Shown: positions 33,512 to 43,429 of the stretch, one piece after another
Numbering within the stretch: the first letter of the stretch is position 1
How the letters are laid out: every line of letters begins with the position of its first letter
Source of the DNA: Candidula unifasciata
Lineage: Eukaryota > Mollusca > Gastropoda > Stylommatophora > Geomitridae
Assembly: GCA_905116865.2 (NCBI GenBank)
Contig: CAJHNH020002658.1
Location: 1-64,000 of the forward strand
Direction: 5' to 3'
Length of the DNA stretch: 64,000 bases
Made by a program: the position numbers and the translations under genes
The notes under the pieces: model-generated
What the model was told of the DNA's origin: nothing
The model's database searches: none
Seen by the model: only the letters and a program-made list of their open reading frames with translations

Positions 33512-33690
33512 TGTGTTGAAAGACCTGACTAATCACTAATCTCAATAGCTTGTGTGTTTATTACACGCAGAAAGGGCGCAATCAGTTTTTATACACTTGT
33601 GTAGCTATTGGGAAAAGATAGGGGCACTTTTATGATCTATCCTAAGTGCTGTGTTGAAAGACCTGACTAATCACTAATCTCAATAGCTTG
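33512..33690. repeat. 41-bp direct repeat, spacing 138 bp
   Basis: The 41 bases starting 'tgtgttgaaagacctgacta' at 33512-33552 occur again without change at 33650-33690. The sequence between is not repeated further. This could be a recent segmental slip or the partial remains of a tandem array. Confidence 0.95.
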
Positions 33691-33939
33691 CAACTATAAT
33701 ACATTAAAATAATTTCCTTTGCAGGTTTCAAACGTTTTTGTTTCGACTAAATGTATTAAACGTTAGACACAATAAATTAAAAATACAGGTTCTGAGATGT
33801 TTTCATACTAAAGATATTCCCTTTTATTAATCTTAATCTCACCAAAAAATGTATGATTACGTGCATAATTTCACCGCAAGCTTGTAAAAGTCAGTTTACT
33901 GCCCTAATTGTTTATATCGACGTACGATTGGGTTGTGGG
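33691..33939. other. no gene recognised
   Basis: AT-rich spacer without features. Confidence 0.4.
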
Positions 33940-34140
33940 GGAAAAGGAGAGGGAGGCGGGGGGGGGGGATGATAATGATTTAGAGCCTCATGATTACTGC
34001 AGTCCCAAAGAACTGTGCAGGTTAGAATTTTTACATTTGTCGTGGGCAGAAAAAAAGGGGAAAAGGTGGGGGGGGGGGGGGCCCACCTAATCCTCACCGA
34101 GGGTCGAACCTGTGTCTCGATCGAACCTGTGTCTCGACTT
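33940..34140 (-). mobile_element. SINE family H, diverged copy with poly-G
   Basis: The core 'aactgtgcaggttagaattt' matches 43934-43953 and 50406-50425. G runs at 33957-33968 and 34068-34081 break it up. At its right edge, 17 bases (tcgaacctgtgtctcga) are tandemly doubled (34103-34136). Confidence 0.55.
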
Positions 34141-34504
34141 TAATACATTAGATAATTTCGTTGCAAGCCCAACATTCATGAATTTTTAAACGACCCAACC
34201 AAAAAAGGTTTTTGTAGGCTGTGAAACATTCATTCATTTTTCGCTGCACACCCTTATCTATGTCACTGCCACTAGGGGTATAAAAGCAGAGAAACATCTC
34301 TAGTGCACGCCTTTCAAATTCCATAAATACACTGTGAGAGTTGCCACTAGGGAAGGCACATTTCTATAGTGTGTCCTGACGAAATGTAATTCAGGACGCA
34401 TTAAGCGATGTTTGGGATTCAAGATTCATGATATATAATGCCTGGTCTGTGGTTGAAAGAATGAAGCCAATTATGGTCATGGTGGTGCCGCTATTGTGAA
34501 ATCT
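34141..34504. other. no gene recognised
   Basis: Unique-looking sequence, no motif or known repeat. Confidence 0.4.
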
Positions 34505-34690
34505 GCATTGTTAAACTAGAGCCGCGGCAATGTAGTGGCCAGACACGCTCGCCTGCCGGCCTAAAAGTACTGGGTTTGAAAACACATCGGGACGGATTTG
34601 TTATTCTTCAGAGTATACCTTGCTTTCCAGGTCGATCTAGGCCTACAGTAGGTACCAGGAAATGAAAAAAAGTCGTTATTATTAGTGTTT
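34505..34690 (+). mobile_element. tRNA-headed SINE, related to family A body
   Basis: The head 'ccgcggcaatgtagtggcca' is followed by a B-box-like 'actgggtttgaaaac'. The body then gives 'tccaggtcgatctaggcc' and 'agtaggtaccagga', as in family A. It stops at 34690. Confidence 0.5.
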
Positions 34691-34774
34691 GCTCCAGACC
34701 AAGAAGTGCAAGAAAGCTCAGTTTTAGAACTGCATAGTATCACAACAAGTCTTCCACATGTGGGATGCATTTTT

Positions 34775-34950
34775 TCATTATTTAAAGCCCCACACTGGCT
34801 TCTGCCGGGGGCCCATGGAAATGGCCTAACGACTGAAAGGGGTTTCTAGGATCTCTCCAAGGGTGATCCTCATCCGTATGTGTCACCGAGTGTTTATCGC
34901 TTGTGTGATGTCCTCGTTCGGTTAAAAAGTCAGTCAGTCAGTTTGAGAAT
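34775..34950 (+). mobile_element. dispersed repeat B, copy 2
   Basis: It shares 'aaagccccacactggctt', 'ggtgatcctcatccgtatg', 'gtgtttatcgcttgtgtgat' and a cagt-repeat tail with 12225-12422. Confidence 0.75.
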
Positions 34951-35766
34951 CCCCGAACTGAGAATGATCCGTTTATTATGCGTTCGGTTTCATTCGTGGC
35001 CTTTGATGACACAAAAGCTTGATATCCATATAAAAGTGACGAACTTCCTGCGCAAATCAACCTGTATACTGACTGCACCCAGAGGCTTTGACTGCTATCC
35101 CATAAACGTATTGATTGGATATAGCGCAGTTTTAGAGAAACAATGAGTATTTCTAAATTACAGAATGCACCACGATAAAAACCCTAACTGTGATTAACGT
35201 ACATTAAAGAACTCAATAAAAAGAGTCAGATCCTGGGGATTTTTATAAAAGTGAGGTTGGAGTGTGGGGATTAAAGACATCGTTTATCATTTCTTTAGCA
35301 TATGCGACCTTTTCGATATGTGTTAGTGCTGCTTATAACATTTAGAGGATTGAATATGCATGAGTTTTTTGAGAGATTGAATAGTGATATAATTGGCAAA
35401 CCATGCTAGCTTTATAAGGTTACAAATTGGCAGTGATTTGTCTCCATTATTTTGGACCTCTTTGGGTTAAGTTAAGTCTAATCAATCACAATATAACATA
35501 TTTTGAGAACTGGCAGGTTACAAATTGCTCTTTTAGTAATTATTCAAAAAAGTAATTATTCTTTATCAAGTACTACACTTGCAGTTGTACCCGCTTAGTT
35601 GAGCTTTTAGTGAATAAATTCAGAGGGAACCGTTTTAGGCGTATTTAGGAAAAGCTTTAATAGGATGCGTTCAAGAAAATGAAGATACCGAAAAGTATAT
35701 AGAAAAGCTCTTTTGTAGTCTGTTACAAGAGAGAAAAGAGACAGCGACATAATGGATACTTTATTT
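34951..35766. other. no gene recognised
   Basis: AT-rich. One 88-codon frame (34880-35146) overlaps repeat B and has no motif. Confidence 0.4.
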
Positions 35767-36092
35767 TCTTCTTCTTCTTCTTCTTCTTCTTCTTCTTCTT
35801 CTTCTTCTTCTTCTTCTTCTTCTTCTTCTTCTTCTTCTTCTTCTTCTTCTTCTTCTTCTTCTTCTTCTTCTTCTTCTTCTTCTTCTTCTTCTTCTTCTTC
35901 TTCTTCTTCTTCTTCTTCTTCTTCTTCTTCTTCTTCTTCTTCTTCTTCTTCTTCTTCTTCTTCTTCTTCTTCTTCTTCTTCTTCTTCTTCTTCTTCTTCT
36001 TCTTCTTCTTCTTCTTCTTCTTCTTCTTCTTCTCTTCTTCTTCTTTTTCTTCTTCTTCTTTCTTCTTCTTCTTCTTCTACTACTACTACTAC
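35767..36092. repeat. (TTC)n array then (TAC)5
   Basis: About 310 bp of TTC, nearly pure until 36030, then five TAC triplets (36078-36092) that abut a LINE 3' end. On the minus strand this reads LINE end, then (GTA)5, then (GAA)n. Confidence 0.97.
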
Positions 36093-36680
36093 TTCAGCGA
36101 TCTCTGGTCATACGCTTAATCCACTGTGGACCATGAACTGGAATGTCATTCCAATGTCTCTTAGGTTTCCTCAAAGCTTAGTTGCCAGGTCTACTGAGTG
36201 TGACCACTTGTTGCTTTGCAGCTCCGCCAGGAGAGAAAAGTCTTGCAAGACATGTTCTGGAGTCTGTTTAGCACGGAAGCATTGGCAAAGAGATGTTTGG
36301 CTCATCAGTTAGTCGGTTGCATGTCTTTTGCAGAACCTTACTTCGATAACATCCCTCCGGAAAACTTCTCGATCGCAAGATGTCCTGGGTCCGATACACC
36401 TATAGGAAGGAGATCAACCGCCACATCCTGCATCCATCTTCTCTTTGGCCTTCCTCTTCCTCTCTGTTCGTTCACATTCCCCTCTATTATTTTCATCTCT
36501 AAGCATTCGTGATGTTTTAAGTGACCCACATATTTTAATTTTCTGTGTGTTGTCGTCTTTAATAGTCAGCCTTCTTTAATAATTAGTTCCGGAAGTATGG
36601 ATGCATTTGTTCTTTTGTGTGCCCATAGTAGTCTTAGAACCCGTGTATATCATTTGTATTCAAAGGCATTTACTCATTTG
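36093..36680 (-). pseudogene. LINE C-terminal fragment whose 3' end meets the TTC array
   Basis: On the minus strand: RVLRLLWAHKRTNASILPEL, a stop, KLKYVGHLKHHECLEMKIIE, RRGRGRPKRRWMQDVA, and a conserved VSDPGHLAI segment. This is a non-LTR reverse-transcriptase C-terminus with an intact short frame (36529 down to 36338). Its 3' non-coding part runs to 36093, where the (GTA)5-(GAA)n tail starts on the same strand. Confidence 0.8.
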
Positions 36681-36694
36681 GCTCATACCTACTA

Positions 36695-36830
36695 ATTCGT
36701 TTAAGTGTTTGTTGAGCCTGCAGTGTCCAGTGAACAGGCGAAAGAGTGTGACTGCCTGTTCTATTTAGGTGTTTGAGTAAATCATGTTCAGGGTTTTACC
36801 CTGTGATAGCTTTCCAATCTGTTTCTGATT
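36695..36830 (-). pseudogene. LINE fragment, GHCRLN region
   Basis: A minus-strand frame reads AVTLFRLFTGHCRLNKHLNE. The LFRLRTGHCRLN-type motif lies between RNase H and the CCHC finger in jockey/I-like LINEs, the same place as in LINE N. It is a short relic. Confidence 0.55.
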
Positions 36831-37013
36831 TACTCCTAATAAGAGCTTCGACTTGTAGAAAAGACAGTGGCAGGTAGATTCGTGCGACGCATTCTAAAGC
36901 ATCTTGGTCAAAAGACCACAAAACAGCCACGGAATAGAGAAGCAGATTTTTTTCGGCGAGGTAAGTACAAGACAAACCTCGCGAACCTTGACAGTAGAAG
37001 AGAGGATTCGATT
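36831..37013. other. no gene recognised
   Basis: Short spacer between a LINE relic and SINE C. Confidence 0.4.
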
Positions 37014-37241
37014 TCACCATACGACGTTGCAGAACCGACCCCCAACAGCCCCTGGCTGTTGTGTGGTTTTTCTAGGTAAATTTGCGTCCAGTAGTTTGCC
37101 ATTGCTTCCTGGACGGTCGGCTTTTATGATACCACTGTCGAAACCCGACGCAAGTCGCATGGCCCGCACTTGGGTTCGAACCCGGCATCCCGGCATTACG
37201 AATCGTTCGCATCGACTTAGCCACAGAGTCGACCACCATAC
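37014..37241 (-). mobile_element. SINE family C, 3'-shortened copy with 8-bp duplication
   Basis: The body (37023-37233) starts at 'gacgttgcagaacc', missing the usual 'gcgtatcctttacag' end, and runs to 'cttagccacagagtcgac'. Caccatac at 37015-37022 repeats at 37234-37241 as a target-site duplication, so the shortening happened before or during insertion. Confidence 0.85.
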
Positions 37242-37662
37242 ACGATATTGAAAAATAAAATAAATGGGAATGGCAGAGTTCACTGGAGCCGTGTATATCA
37301 TATAATGGCAAAATAATATGATGACGATGATGATGATGAGGATGACGATGCAGTTGGCAAGACGTGAAGCGCGATAAGAGTGAGAAGATCACATCAAAGG
37401 AATTTTGGAGAACATTTTTTTACAGTATTTTTCAGTGTGTAAAATGAATCCGCTTTCTCCCCATTGTTTTCACTCATTTTCATAGTGTTTCCTCATTTCT
37501 AATTTATCCCCGTCCTCGCTTTCTTCTTCCATCCCCTGCTTCGTCCTACTTTTTTAAAACACTTTTCATGAACTCCTCGTGTCTTTTGTTTTCTTTCATC
37601 ATTCTTGATTATTCTTTTTATGCTATAATTACTTGTTTGTCTATTTCGAACAACTTTCTTTA
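37242..37662. other. no gene recognised; short GAT-rich patch
   Basis: A GATGAT stretch is at about 37320-37350. The rest is T-rich lead-in to the TTC array. Confidence 0.4.
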
Positions 37663-37985
37663 TCTTCTTCTTCTTTCTCCTTCTCTTCTTCTTCTTCTTC
37701 TCCTCCTCTTCCTCCTCCTTCTCCCTCTTCTTTTTCTTCTTCTTCTTCTTTTTCTTCTTCTTACTCTTCTTCTTCTTCTTCTTCTTCTTCTTCTTCTTCT
37801 TCTTCTTCTTCTTCTTCTTCTTCTTCTTCTTCTTCTTCTTCTTCTTCTTCTTCTTCTTCTTCTTCTTCTTCTTCTTCTTCTTCTTCTTCTTCTTCTTCTC
37901 CTTTTTCTTCTTCTTCTTCTTCTTCTTTTCCTTCTTCTTCTTTTTCTACTTCTTCTTTATCTTCTTTTTCTTCTTCTTCTTCTTA
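37663..37985. repeat. (TTC)n array with interrupted flanks
   Basis: Clean TTC in the middle (about 37765-37898), degenerate with CTC, TTT and TTA on both sides. It makes the spurious Leu- and Ser-rich frames there. Confidence 0.97.
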
Positions 37986-38894
37986 TTATTTCCCATTTTC
38001 CATTACCTCCTTCTTCTTCTTACACCTTCAGTTACCAATCTACATACATCTGAAGATGCATTCAGGTTAAGTTTGTTGATATTTCTCTTTTCTCTCAACT
38101 TAGCGTGTTTGGCCAATACTGTTGACTTATTTGTCCAGATGTTTGCTCGTTCTAACATTAAATGTTTACCCATCATTTCACAACCCGCACATTGCATTCA
38201 TCATTACCTTCTATCTTTAGTTTGTCAAACACGTGATATTTTAGTCTGTTATGTCTTTGACAGTGTCTGAAGATTGCTTTATGTTGACTGTGGAGGAGCT
38301 ACTCGGATAATTCAATATTTTAATAATCTGTCTTTACAAGCACGCCTGTCTATCCCCGCTTGATGCTTTTTGTAGATGCCCATGTTTTAACTATCAGCAC
38401 GGAAAGCAATCGTGTATAGGTTTACACACGACCCGCAAACCAAACAGTCAAAATTACTACCAGCTCAATTAATCATTACAAGTATATATCATGGAATTTA
38501 ATCTAAGATCATATTTGCTAAGCGGCGAAATGTTGGCTACAAAAACTCGTTTTAGATTAGCTTTCAAAAGCTGCAGCCGTCTGGAATATCTCTTTTAGAT
38601 TGTCTTTGAGTTCACGTGACTCTGCGGTAAAGGTCCTGTTCGGAGACGCTTTAGAGCAAAGATTAGACATTCGCTTATTGACTCAAAGGTCTTGGGCTAG
38701 AATGTTTGATGATTTTTTTTAGTGAGTAATTGTTACTTTAAATCCTTCCACTTTAAGTGTTCAGCATACAACCAATACCAGCTTAAATTATGAGACACTA
38801 TGATACAAAAGTGGCTAAACTTATAATTCTGATTTATAAATTGAGTTTCTATAATAACTGATATGACTGAAGACCTGGGAATATATTTCTGATT
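37986..38894. other. no gene recognised
   Basis: AT-rich unique-looking sequence. Frames of about 65 codons only. Confidence 0.4.
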
Positions 38895-39107
38895 CTCTAG
38901 AGCAGTGGTTCTCAACCTTCCTAATGTCGCCACCTTTTAATACAGTTCCTCATTTAGTGGCAATCCCCAACCAGAAAATTAGTTTCGTTGCTACCTCATA
39001 ACGTCAGTGAATATGTGTTTTCCGATGTTCTTAGACAACCCCTTTGAAAGGATCGTTCGACAAAAAGGGTTGCAACCCATAGGTTGGGAACCGCTGTTGC
39101 TCTAGAG
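38895..39107 (+). mobile_element. SPIN-like hAT miniature element with 8-bp target-site duplication
   Basis: The element (38903-39099) starts 'cagtggttctcaaccttcct' and ends near 'aggttgggaaccgctg' (39096), so the ends are inverted copies of CAG-GGTTCTCAACC. Inside are 'ttaatacagttcctcattta', 'ttcgttgctacctcataacg', 'atgtgttttccgatgttctt' and 'gaaaggatcgttcgac'. From memory these match the SPIN group of hAT MITEs (murine relatives are called URR1). Ctctagag flanks it on both sides (38895-38902, 39100-39107). That is the 8-bp length and TCTAGA core expected for hAT, though three extra bases (ttg) lie before the right copy. There is no transposase. Confidence 0.88.
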
Positions 39108-39239
39108 AAATATACGTTTGGGGGTCAGGACGTTATGTTTATACTGCCTCTTAGATGGTGGCCTTTAGAATACTTATATGTTAAAAGCCAAAACTAAGAT
39201 AAGGATTGTGATCATCAGAGACCTGATTTGACAGATATG
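39108..39239. other. spacer
   Basis: Short unique-looking sequence between the SPIN-like element and a LINE relic. Confidence 0.4.
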
Positions 39240-39480
39240 GATACATTTTAATACAACCAGAGAAGGAGCTGCAACGTTCACTATTGCATTCGCTAATGGC
39301 TCCCGTGAATATGGACTATCAATCAGTTGTACAAAATTCTATTGATAGATAATAAACGGTGAAGAACTAGAGATAGTTGACCATTTCACACATATCTGAT
39401 CCTCACTCAATAACCAACTATCACTAGATCCTGAAATTAACATCAGCATGATCGAGGCAACAGAAACATTGCGCAAATGA
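39240..39480 (+). pseudogene. LINE reverse-transcriptase fragment
   Basis: A frame with stops reads NTTREGAATFTIAFANGSRE, then YGLSIS, then INGEELEIVDHFTHI and NNQLSLDPEIN. The 'GLTIS...EVVD-FTYLGS-I...LSLD-EI' pattern lies just after the catalytic box in non-LTR reverse transcriptases. The box itself is not preserved. Confidence 0.6.
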
Positions 39481-39648
39481 CCTTTGCGGGCACACACATT
39501 TTACGGTTTTGGTATATTTATATGCAGACTATTGATTCATCGACTCTCATGGCGATGCATTCCAACTTCAAAAGAAACACACCTGATTAGTCGCTTTTTA
39601 CCAATGCTTGTTACGGTTTCAGTTTGTTATTCTTATGCCATCTCCCCC
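39481..39648. other. no gene recognised
   Basis: Short unique-looking spacer with an 86-codon frame that runs into the TTC array. Confidence 0.4.
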
Positions 39649-39714
39649 TTCTTCTTCTTCCTTTTCTTTTTCTTCTTCTTCTTCTTCTTCTTCTTCTTCT
39701 TCTTCTTCTTCTGC
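39649..39714. repeat. (TTC)n microsatellite
   Basis: About 65 bp, the smallest member of the GAA/TTC set. Confidence 0.96.
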
Positions 39715-40004
39715 TTCATCCTCTTCTTTGTTCGCTGGCTGTAAGCTGCCATGGAAATGCCTGGCTGTTGGTTCATTTCGACTGTGGCTTTATTCCAAGG
39801 CCTGTGTATTGCTTGTACATCCGTTTTACTGCCTTGTTTCTATGCAGCTCGATTGCCCCTTGCCGCTCGGCTAGATGCACTACGACTTGGAAGGAAGCCC
39901 CTTATTACTTGACTCCTACCATATGCTTTTTGCGAAAGCAGTAAGTCTATTCTTGTTTTTGCCATATTGTGATTAATCTTTAGAAGCTAAAATAGCTGAG
40001 ACAC
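39715..40004. other. no gene recognised
   Basis: On the minus strand this region leads into a GAA tract, as a LINE 3' end would, but I see no diagnostic protein block. Confidence 0.35.
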
Positions 40005-40210
40005 ACTTGAAGGATGGAGAATGGTAGTGTCCTTAAGAACATCCTCTATGACGAATTATGGATGGGTAGAAGATGACTAGGTCAACCTCTATTAAGTTGT
40101 GACGTTGTGTGCGAGAGAGACATTAATAGAGATGTTGAAGTAATTTCGTGGGGACAGGAAATCATAGATGGCACGACACGGAGGAGAGTTGGTTGGAATA
40201 CAAAACAAAA
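40005..40210 (+). pseudogene. LINE C-terminal fragment
   Basis: A frame reads MENGSVLKNILYDELWMGRR, a stop, GQPLLSCDVVCERDINRDVE and then ISWGQEIIDGTTRRRVGW. The pattern 'ILYGEL..G.R..G.P.LRYKDV.KRDL..' followed by a W-x-x-A-x-D-R-x-x-W-type ending belongs to a common invertebrate LINE C-terminus. It is decayed. Confidence 0.6.
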
Positions 40211-40249
40211 TTGGGTACATCCCAGGTGAAAAAACTGTATAACAAATTC

Positions 40250-40770
40250 ACATCTGCGATTGTCCTAAAGCTATAGACAACCCACGAATTCCCTCCTGTC
40301 CGCACTCAACATTATTGATTGCAGCTTCAGCTGTTTTTCTGTTTGGTTCCTTTAATCGCACCCACTTTCATCCAGCTTTAAATTTATCACCAGACTGAAA
40401 CTCTCTCCCCCCCCCCCTCCCCCCCCCCCCGGGTCACCGCCTCCTGCCTCCGCTCTCAACAAAGCGATGTAAATTTAACGTTCGTTGAAAATGATTACTT
40501 GGTTAAGATCATTAGGACGTCGTAGATTCAAGTCGGTCTATTGTACTGGCATTACTGCTGCGTATTATGGCAGATTTGGAGACAATTTTAAATCTGATGA
40601 TGCGAACGGGACAAAAGCACATTTAACAGCAGGAGAATTTATAAACCTGACATTCATAAAAGATGCCGGAAGTTAAGGAGTGATTACAAATCTGGGTAGT
40701 TATCGGTAAAGAAAAAAATGACAATGTGGTGACGGCGAGAACGACAACATCATCTTCTGGTTTTTAAATA
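40250..40770 (+). repeat. repeat M, uninterrupted copy
   Basis: Blocks 'gcgattgtcctaaagctata', 'gattgcagcttcagctgttt', 'ttaggacgtcgtagattcaa' and 'taaggagtgattacaaatct' recur in the same order at 43362-44560, where three SINEs separate them. This copy has a C run (40408-40430) instead. A 63-codon frame (40485-40676) in it is not convincing. Confidence 0.75.
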
Positions 40771-40858
40771 ATCCGTCCTAATGTCTCACCACAATTTTAT
40801 TGTAGCTAATTTAATCTTTTTCCACATGTTTGGCACAAATTACCTCTTTCTACCCCAT

Positions 40859-41158
40859 ACAGCTGACAGGATTGCTGTTGACGTCACAGGGTCGGGCAAA
40901 TAATATGTTAATGCAGCGATTCTCAAACAAGAAATAATCTATTTTCCAGGAAATGCAACACAGATTTTAACGTTTAAGTATCTACATGCTTTCTTTAATA
41001 ATTTCACAATTTTTAGACGACTTTTCTTTATTTTTGCCTCGGCACCCCTGGCATACGCTCACGACCCCACTGGGTGTCTCGGCCCCCAGTTTGAGAACCG
41101 TTGCGTTAACGCTTGGTTAGCGCGACCCTGTGATGTCAGCAGCACGGCCTGTCAACTG
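40859..41158. mobile_element. foldback or hAT-like MITE, about 300 bp
   Basis: The outer arms 'cagctgacagg' to 'cgtcacagggtcg' and, at the right, 'cgaccctgtgatgtcag' to 'cctgtcaactg' are inverted copies. The inner ends 'cagcgattctcaaac' (40914) and 'gtttgagaaccgttg' (to 41103) resemble hAT tips. They are bordered by 8-bp tgttaatg and cgttaacg. The second of these is a palindrome, so it could be a duplication or just part of the arms. There is no coding capacity. Confidence 0.65.
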
Positions 41159-41487
41159 GAGCCTGTCATGCCCCATTCAAGGGTCAATGCCTGACAAGCA
41201 ATATGTGTTTGCATCAAGCAAAGTTTGAAGTGTAGTTGCATAGTAGCATAGTAAAATATACACAAGTATGGCTATATATTTTAATATGCTGTTTTAGAAA
41301 AAATACGCTAATGCCTTTTTCATTGCGATTTTTGTACTGGTTATACATTGATCCTCAAGTAATCTGGGACTAAAAGAGTTGAGTTCTTGAGCTTCACAAT
41401 GTTCTTGCAATAGCGTAGTGTGCCGCTTATGCTGCTTTCCATTGCTATGTAATACTTATTTCACACTCAAGGTGTTTTTATGCCCAG
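41159..41487. other. no gene recognised
   Basis: AT-rich sequence; no motif or repeat. Confidence 0.4.
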
Positions 41488-41940
41488 CGCGCTAGCTCAG
41501 TTGGTTAAACCCGCTGCGAGGCGACTAGGTGGCAAACTCCTTGTGGTCCGAGTTCACGTTTGGCTTAGGCAGAAAAACCACATATTTCCCAGATTTGCGG
41601 TATCTATTATGGAGTCGAGACCCAAAGGGTTGCGATATCTATAGTACCGTTTAGTACGAAGGGGTTTAGAACTCATGGTTTCTGGATAAAGGTTAGTTGC
41701 GTATCCTTTACAGAACGTTGCAGAACCAACCCCAACAGCCGCTGGCTGTTGTGTGATTTTTATAGGCAACTTTACTTCCAGTATTTTGCCATTGCTTTCT
41801 GGACGGTCGGCTTTCGTGATACCACTGTCGAAATCAACGGAAGGTGCATAGCCCGCAGCTGGAATCTAACCCATCATCCCAGCATTACGAAGCGTTCGCA
41901 TCGACTTAGCCACAGGGCCGACTGGTTTCTGGATAGTTTT
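41488..41940 (+). mobile_element. SINE family K, interrupted by SINE C
   Basis: The tRNA-like head 'gcgctagctcagttggttaa' is followed by 'ctccttgtggtccgagttca' (B-box-like), 'catatttcccagatttgcgg', 'ggttgcgatatctatagtac' and 'gaactcatggtttctggata'. The same blocks occur in reverse at 43442-43672. A SINE C sits at 41689-41922 and splits the tail. Confidence 0.8.
41676..41935 (-). mobile_element. SINE family C nested in SINE K, 13-bp duplication
   Basis: The element is 41689-41922 on the minus strand. Tggtttctggata flanks it exactly at 41676-41688 and 41923-41935. The other SINE K copy has 'tggcttctggata' once at the matching place, which confirms the target. Confidence 0.93.
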
Positions 41941-42235
41941 TAAAAAAATACCCTATCGTTCAAATTAATACATTTCTGGCCCGTATTGTTGACAATTATA
42001 ACATCATTTGTGCATTTAAAGCTCAGGATAGAACAGGATCGGCTAAGTGAAGTGATACTAATTTCACTTGATTGTTTGGGGATCTCCTTCTGTAACGCCG
42101 AACACATGACCCGTTTACAAACCTTCAAACACACCGAGTAAATGGTGCTGTCTTTATATTATCGTTGTCAACTTGAAATATTGTGTTGTTAAAACAAAAA
42201 TCAAAATATAAAATGCACACGCCGCATTTACTTCC
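41941..42235. other. no gene recognised
   Basis: Unique-looking sequence with a 64-codon minus frame lacking motifs. Confidence 0.4.
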
Positions 42236-42285
42236 TATCAGTCAATAAGGTGCCGTCTCCACAATTAGGACTGCTTGTAATCTAA
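42236..42285 (-). mobile_element. 3' stub of the LINE found at 7147-7933
   Basis: 'gtgccgtctccacaat' after an 'atcagtcaata' tail matches 7166-7185, the 3' end of that LINE. Only about 50 bp remain, an extreme 5' truncation. Confidence 0.65.
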
Positions 42286-42519
42286 CTTCAGTACGCTTTT
42301 TTCAGACTGATCTATTAATTTTTACCCCCCAGTTATATCGTTGTCCACATATTGCTTTCGGTTTCCTTCAGATTTGGTTTTTATTTTTACTTTCCATATT
42401 AAATATAGACTCCATCCTCTCATTTAGTCTACTTTGGACCACAGGTTAACTGTAAACTGCCGCGCAACTGATCGGATAGAAACACACTGCTACAGTGTGG
42501 GGACGCTAGTCTTTGTCCC
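42286..42519. other. no gene recognised
   Basis: T-rich spacer between the LINE stub and a tRNA-headed element. Confidence 0.35.
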
Positions 42520-42660
42520 TGAAGGGTCTCAGTGGCGAAGTGCTTGCTCTTCGTGCGTTTGCCTCTCGCATTCAGTGTTGTGGGTTCGCTTAAAGACTGA
42601 GCCGTTAAGTTCACCTGTGCAATTTTTAAAGAGTTCCCTGGGGATTGTCGCCGGAACTAT
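42520..42660 (+). mobile_element. tRNA-headed SINE-like element (family I), copy 2
   Basis: 'ggtctcagtggcgaagtgc' is A-box-like, 'ttgtgggttcgcttaaag' is B-box-like, then 'ttcacctgtgcaatttttaa' and 'ggattgtcgccggaac' follow. Compare 20096-20200. It runs directly into an (ATC)n tract. Confidence 0.5.
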
Positions 42661-42694
<34 letters not shown>

Positions 42695-42990
42695 GGTGCC
42701 TTGCCGACTGACGTGGGCGATCATGCCTCTCCATATTCCACGATCTCCTGCAGCATGTATCAGTTCGTGTGCCGACACACCTCCATGCCATGCAACAAGA
42801 CTGTCAAGAATCTTCTCTCGTTGTCTTCCTCTTTCCCTCCTTCCACAGATCGTTCCAGTGGTTACAACATGTTCTATTTTCCCTCTTCTCATAATATGGC
42901 CGAAAAATGATGAACTATATATATTATATATACCTTTCATTATGAGATCAGGTAATGTGACCTATGGTGATCAGTGTTTTGATGAGTCAT
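42661..42990 (-). pseudogene. LINE C-terminal fragment with (GAT)n tail
   Basis: A minus-strand frame (42940 down to 42692) reads FFGHIMRRGKIEHVVTTGTI, RRERGRQREKILDSLVAWHG and DRGIWRGMIAHVSRQGT, then a stop. That is a complete, well-kept C-terminus of a non-LTR reverse transcriptase. The stop is followed by (GAT)n (42661-42695), a typical tail. Everything 5' of 42990 is missing. Confidence 0.87.
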
Positions 42991-43059
42991 CAGCATTTTC
43001 TATTTTTTCAAGTGTTGCTTTATATAAAAAAAATTTTTAATGCATTTTTATGGGAGCTT

Positions 43060-43300
43060 TCTTTTTAGCCTCCCACTAATGATGTCACGGGACAGTCCAA
43101 TATTTTAGAGGGTGGTACGAGCGGGTTGTCCGTGTTTTCTGTGCTTTAGCGCGTTTCTTCCAAAGCCAAGTTTTATGCGTATTTGCATATCCCTTACTCT
43201 TAACCCTAACCAAAACTATAAGTCTAATCTACTACCCCTGAAATATTTGACTGTCCCGTGACCTGTGGATTCCCCCTGTTTGTGATCGGCTTATAAGAAA
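43060..43300. mobile_element. MITE-like element F, copy 2
   Basis: The left arm 'gtcacgggacagtccaatat' plus 'tttagagggtgg' (from 43084) mirrors the right arm 'actacccctgaaatatttga' plus 'ctgtcccgtgac' (to 43262). Outer sequence 'ctcccactaatgat' and 'ctgtggattccccctgt' is also shared with copy 1 (28244-28500). Confidence 0.78.
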
Positions 43301-43429
43301 GTACCTATTTATTTTTCCAATGATGTACACATAAGCATCGTCTTCACCTGAATTGATACGCTTATCCGCGATTGTCTTAAAGCTACAGACAACCTACAAA
43401 TCCCCATCCTGTTCACACTTAACAATATC

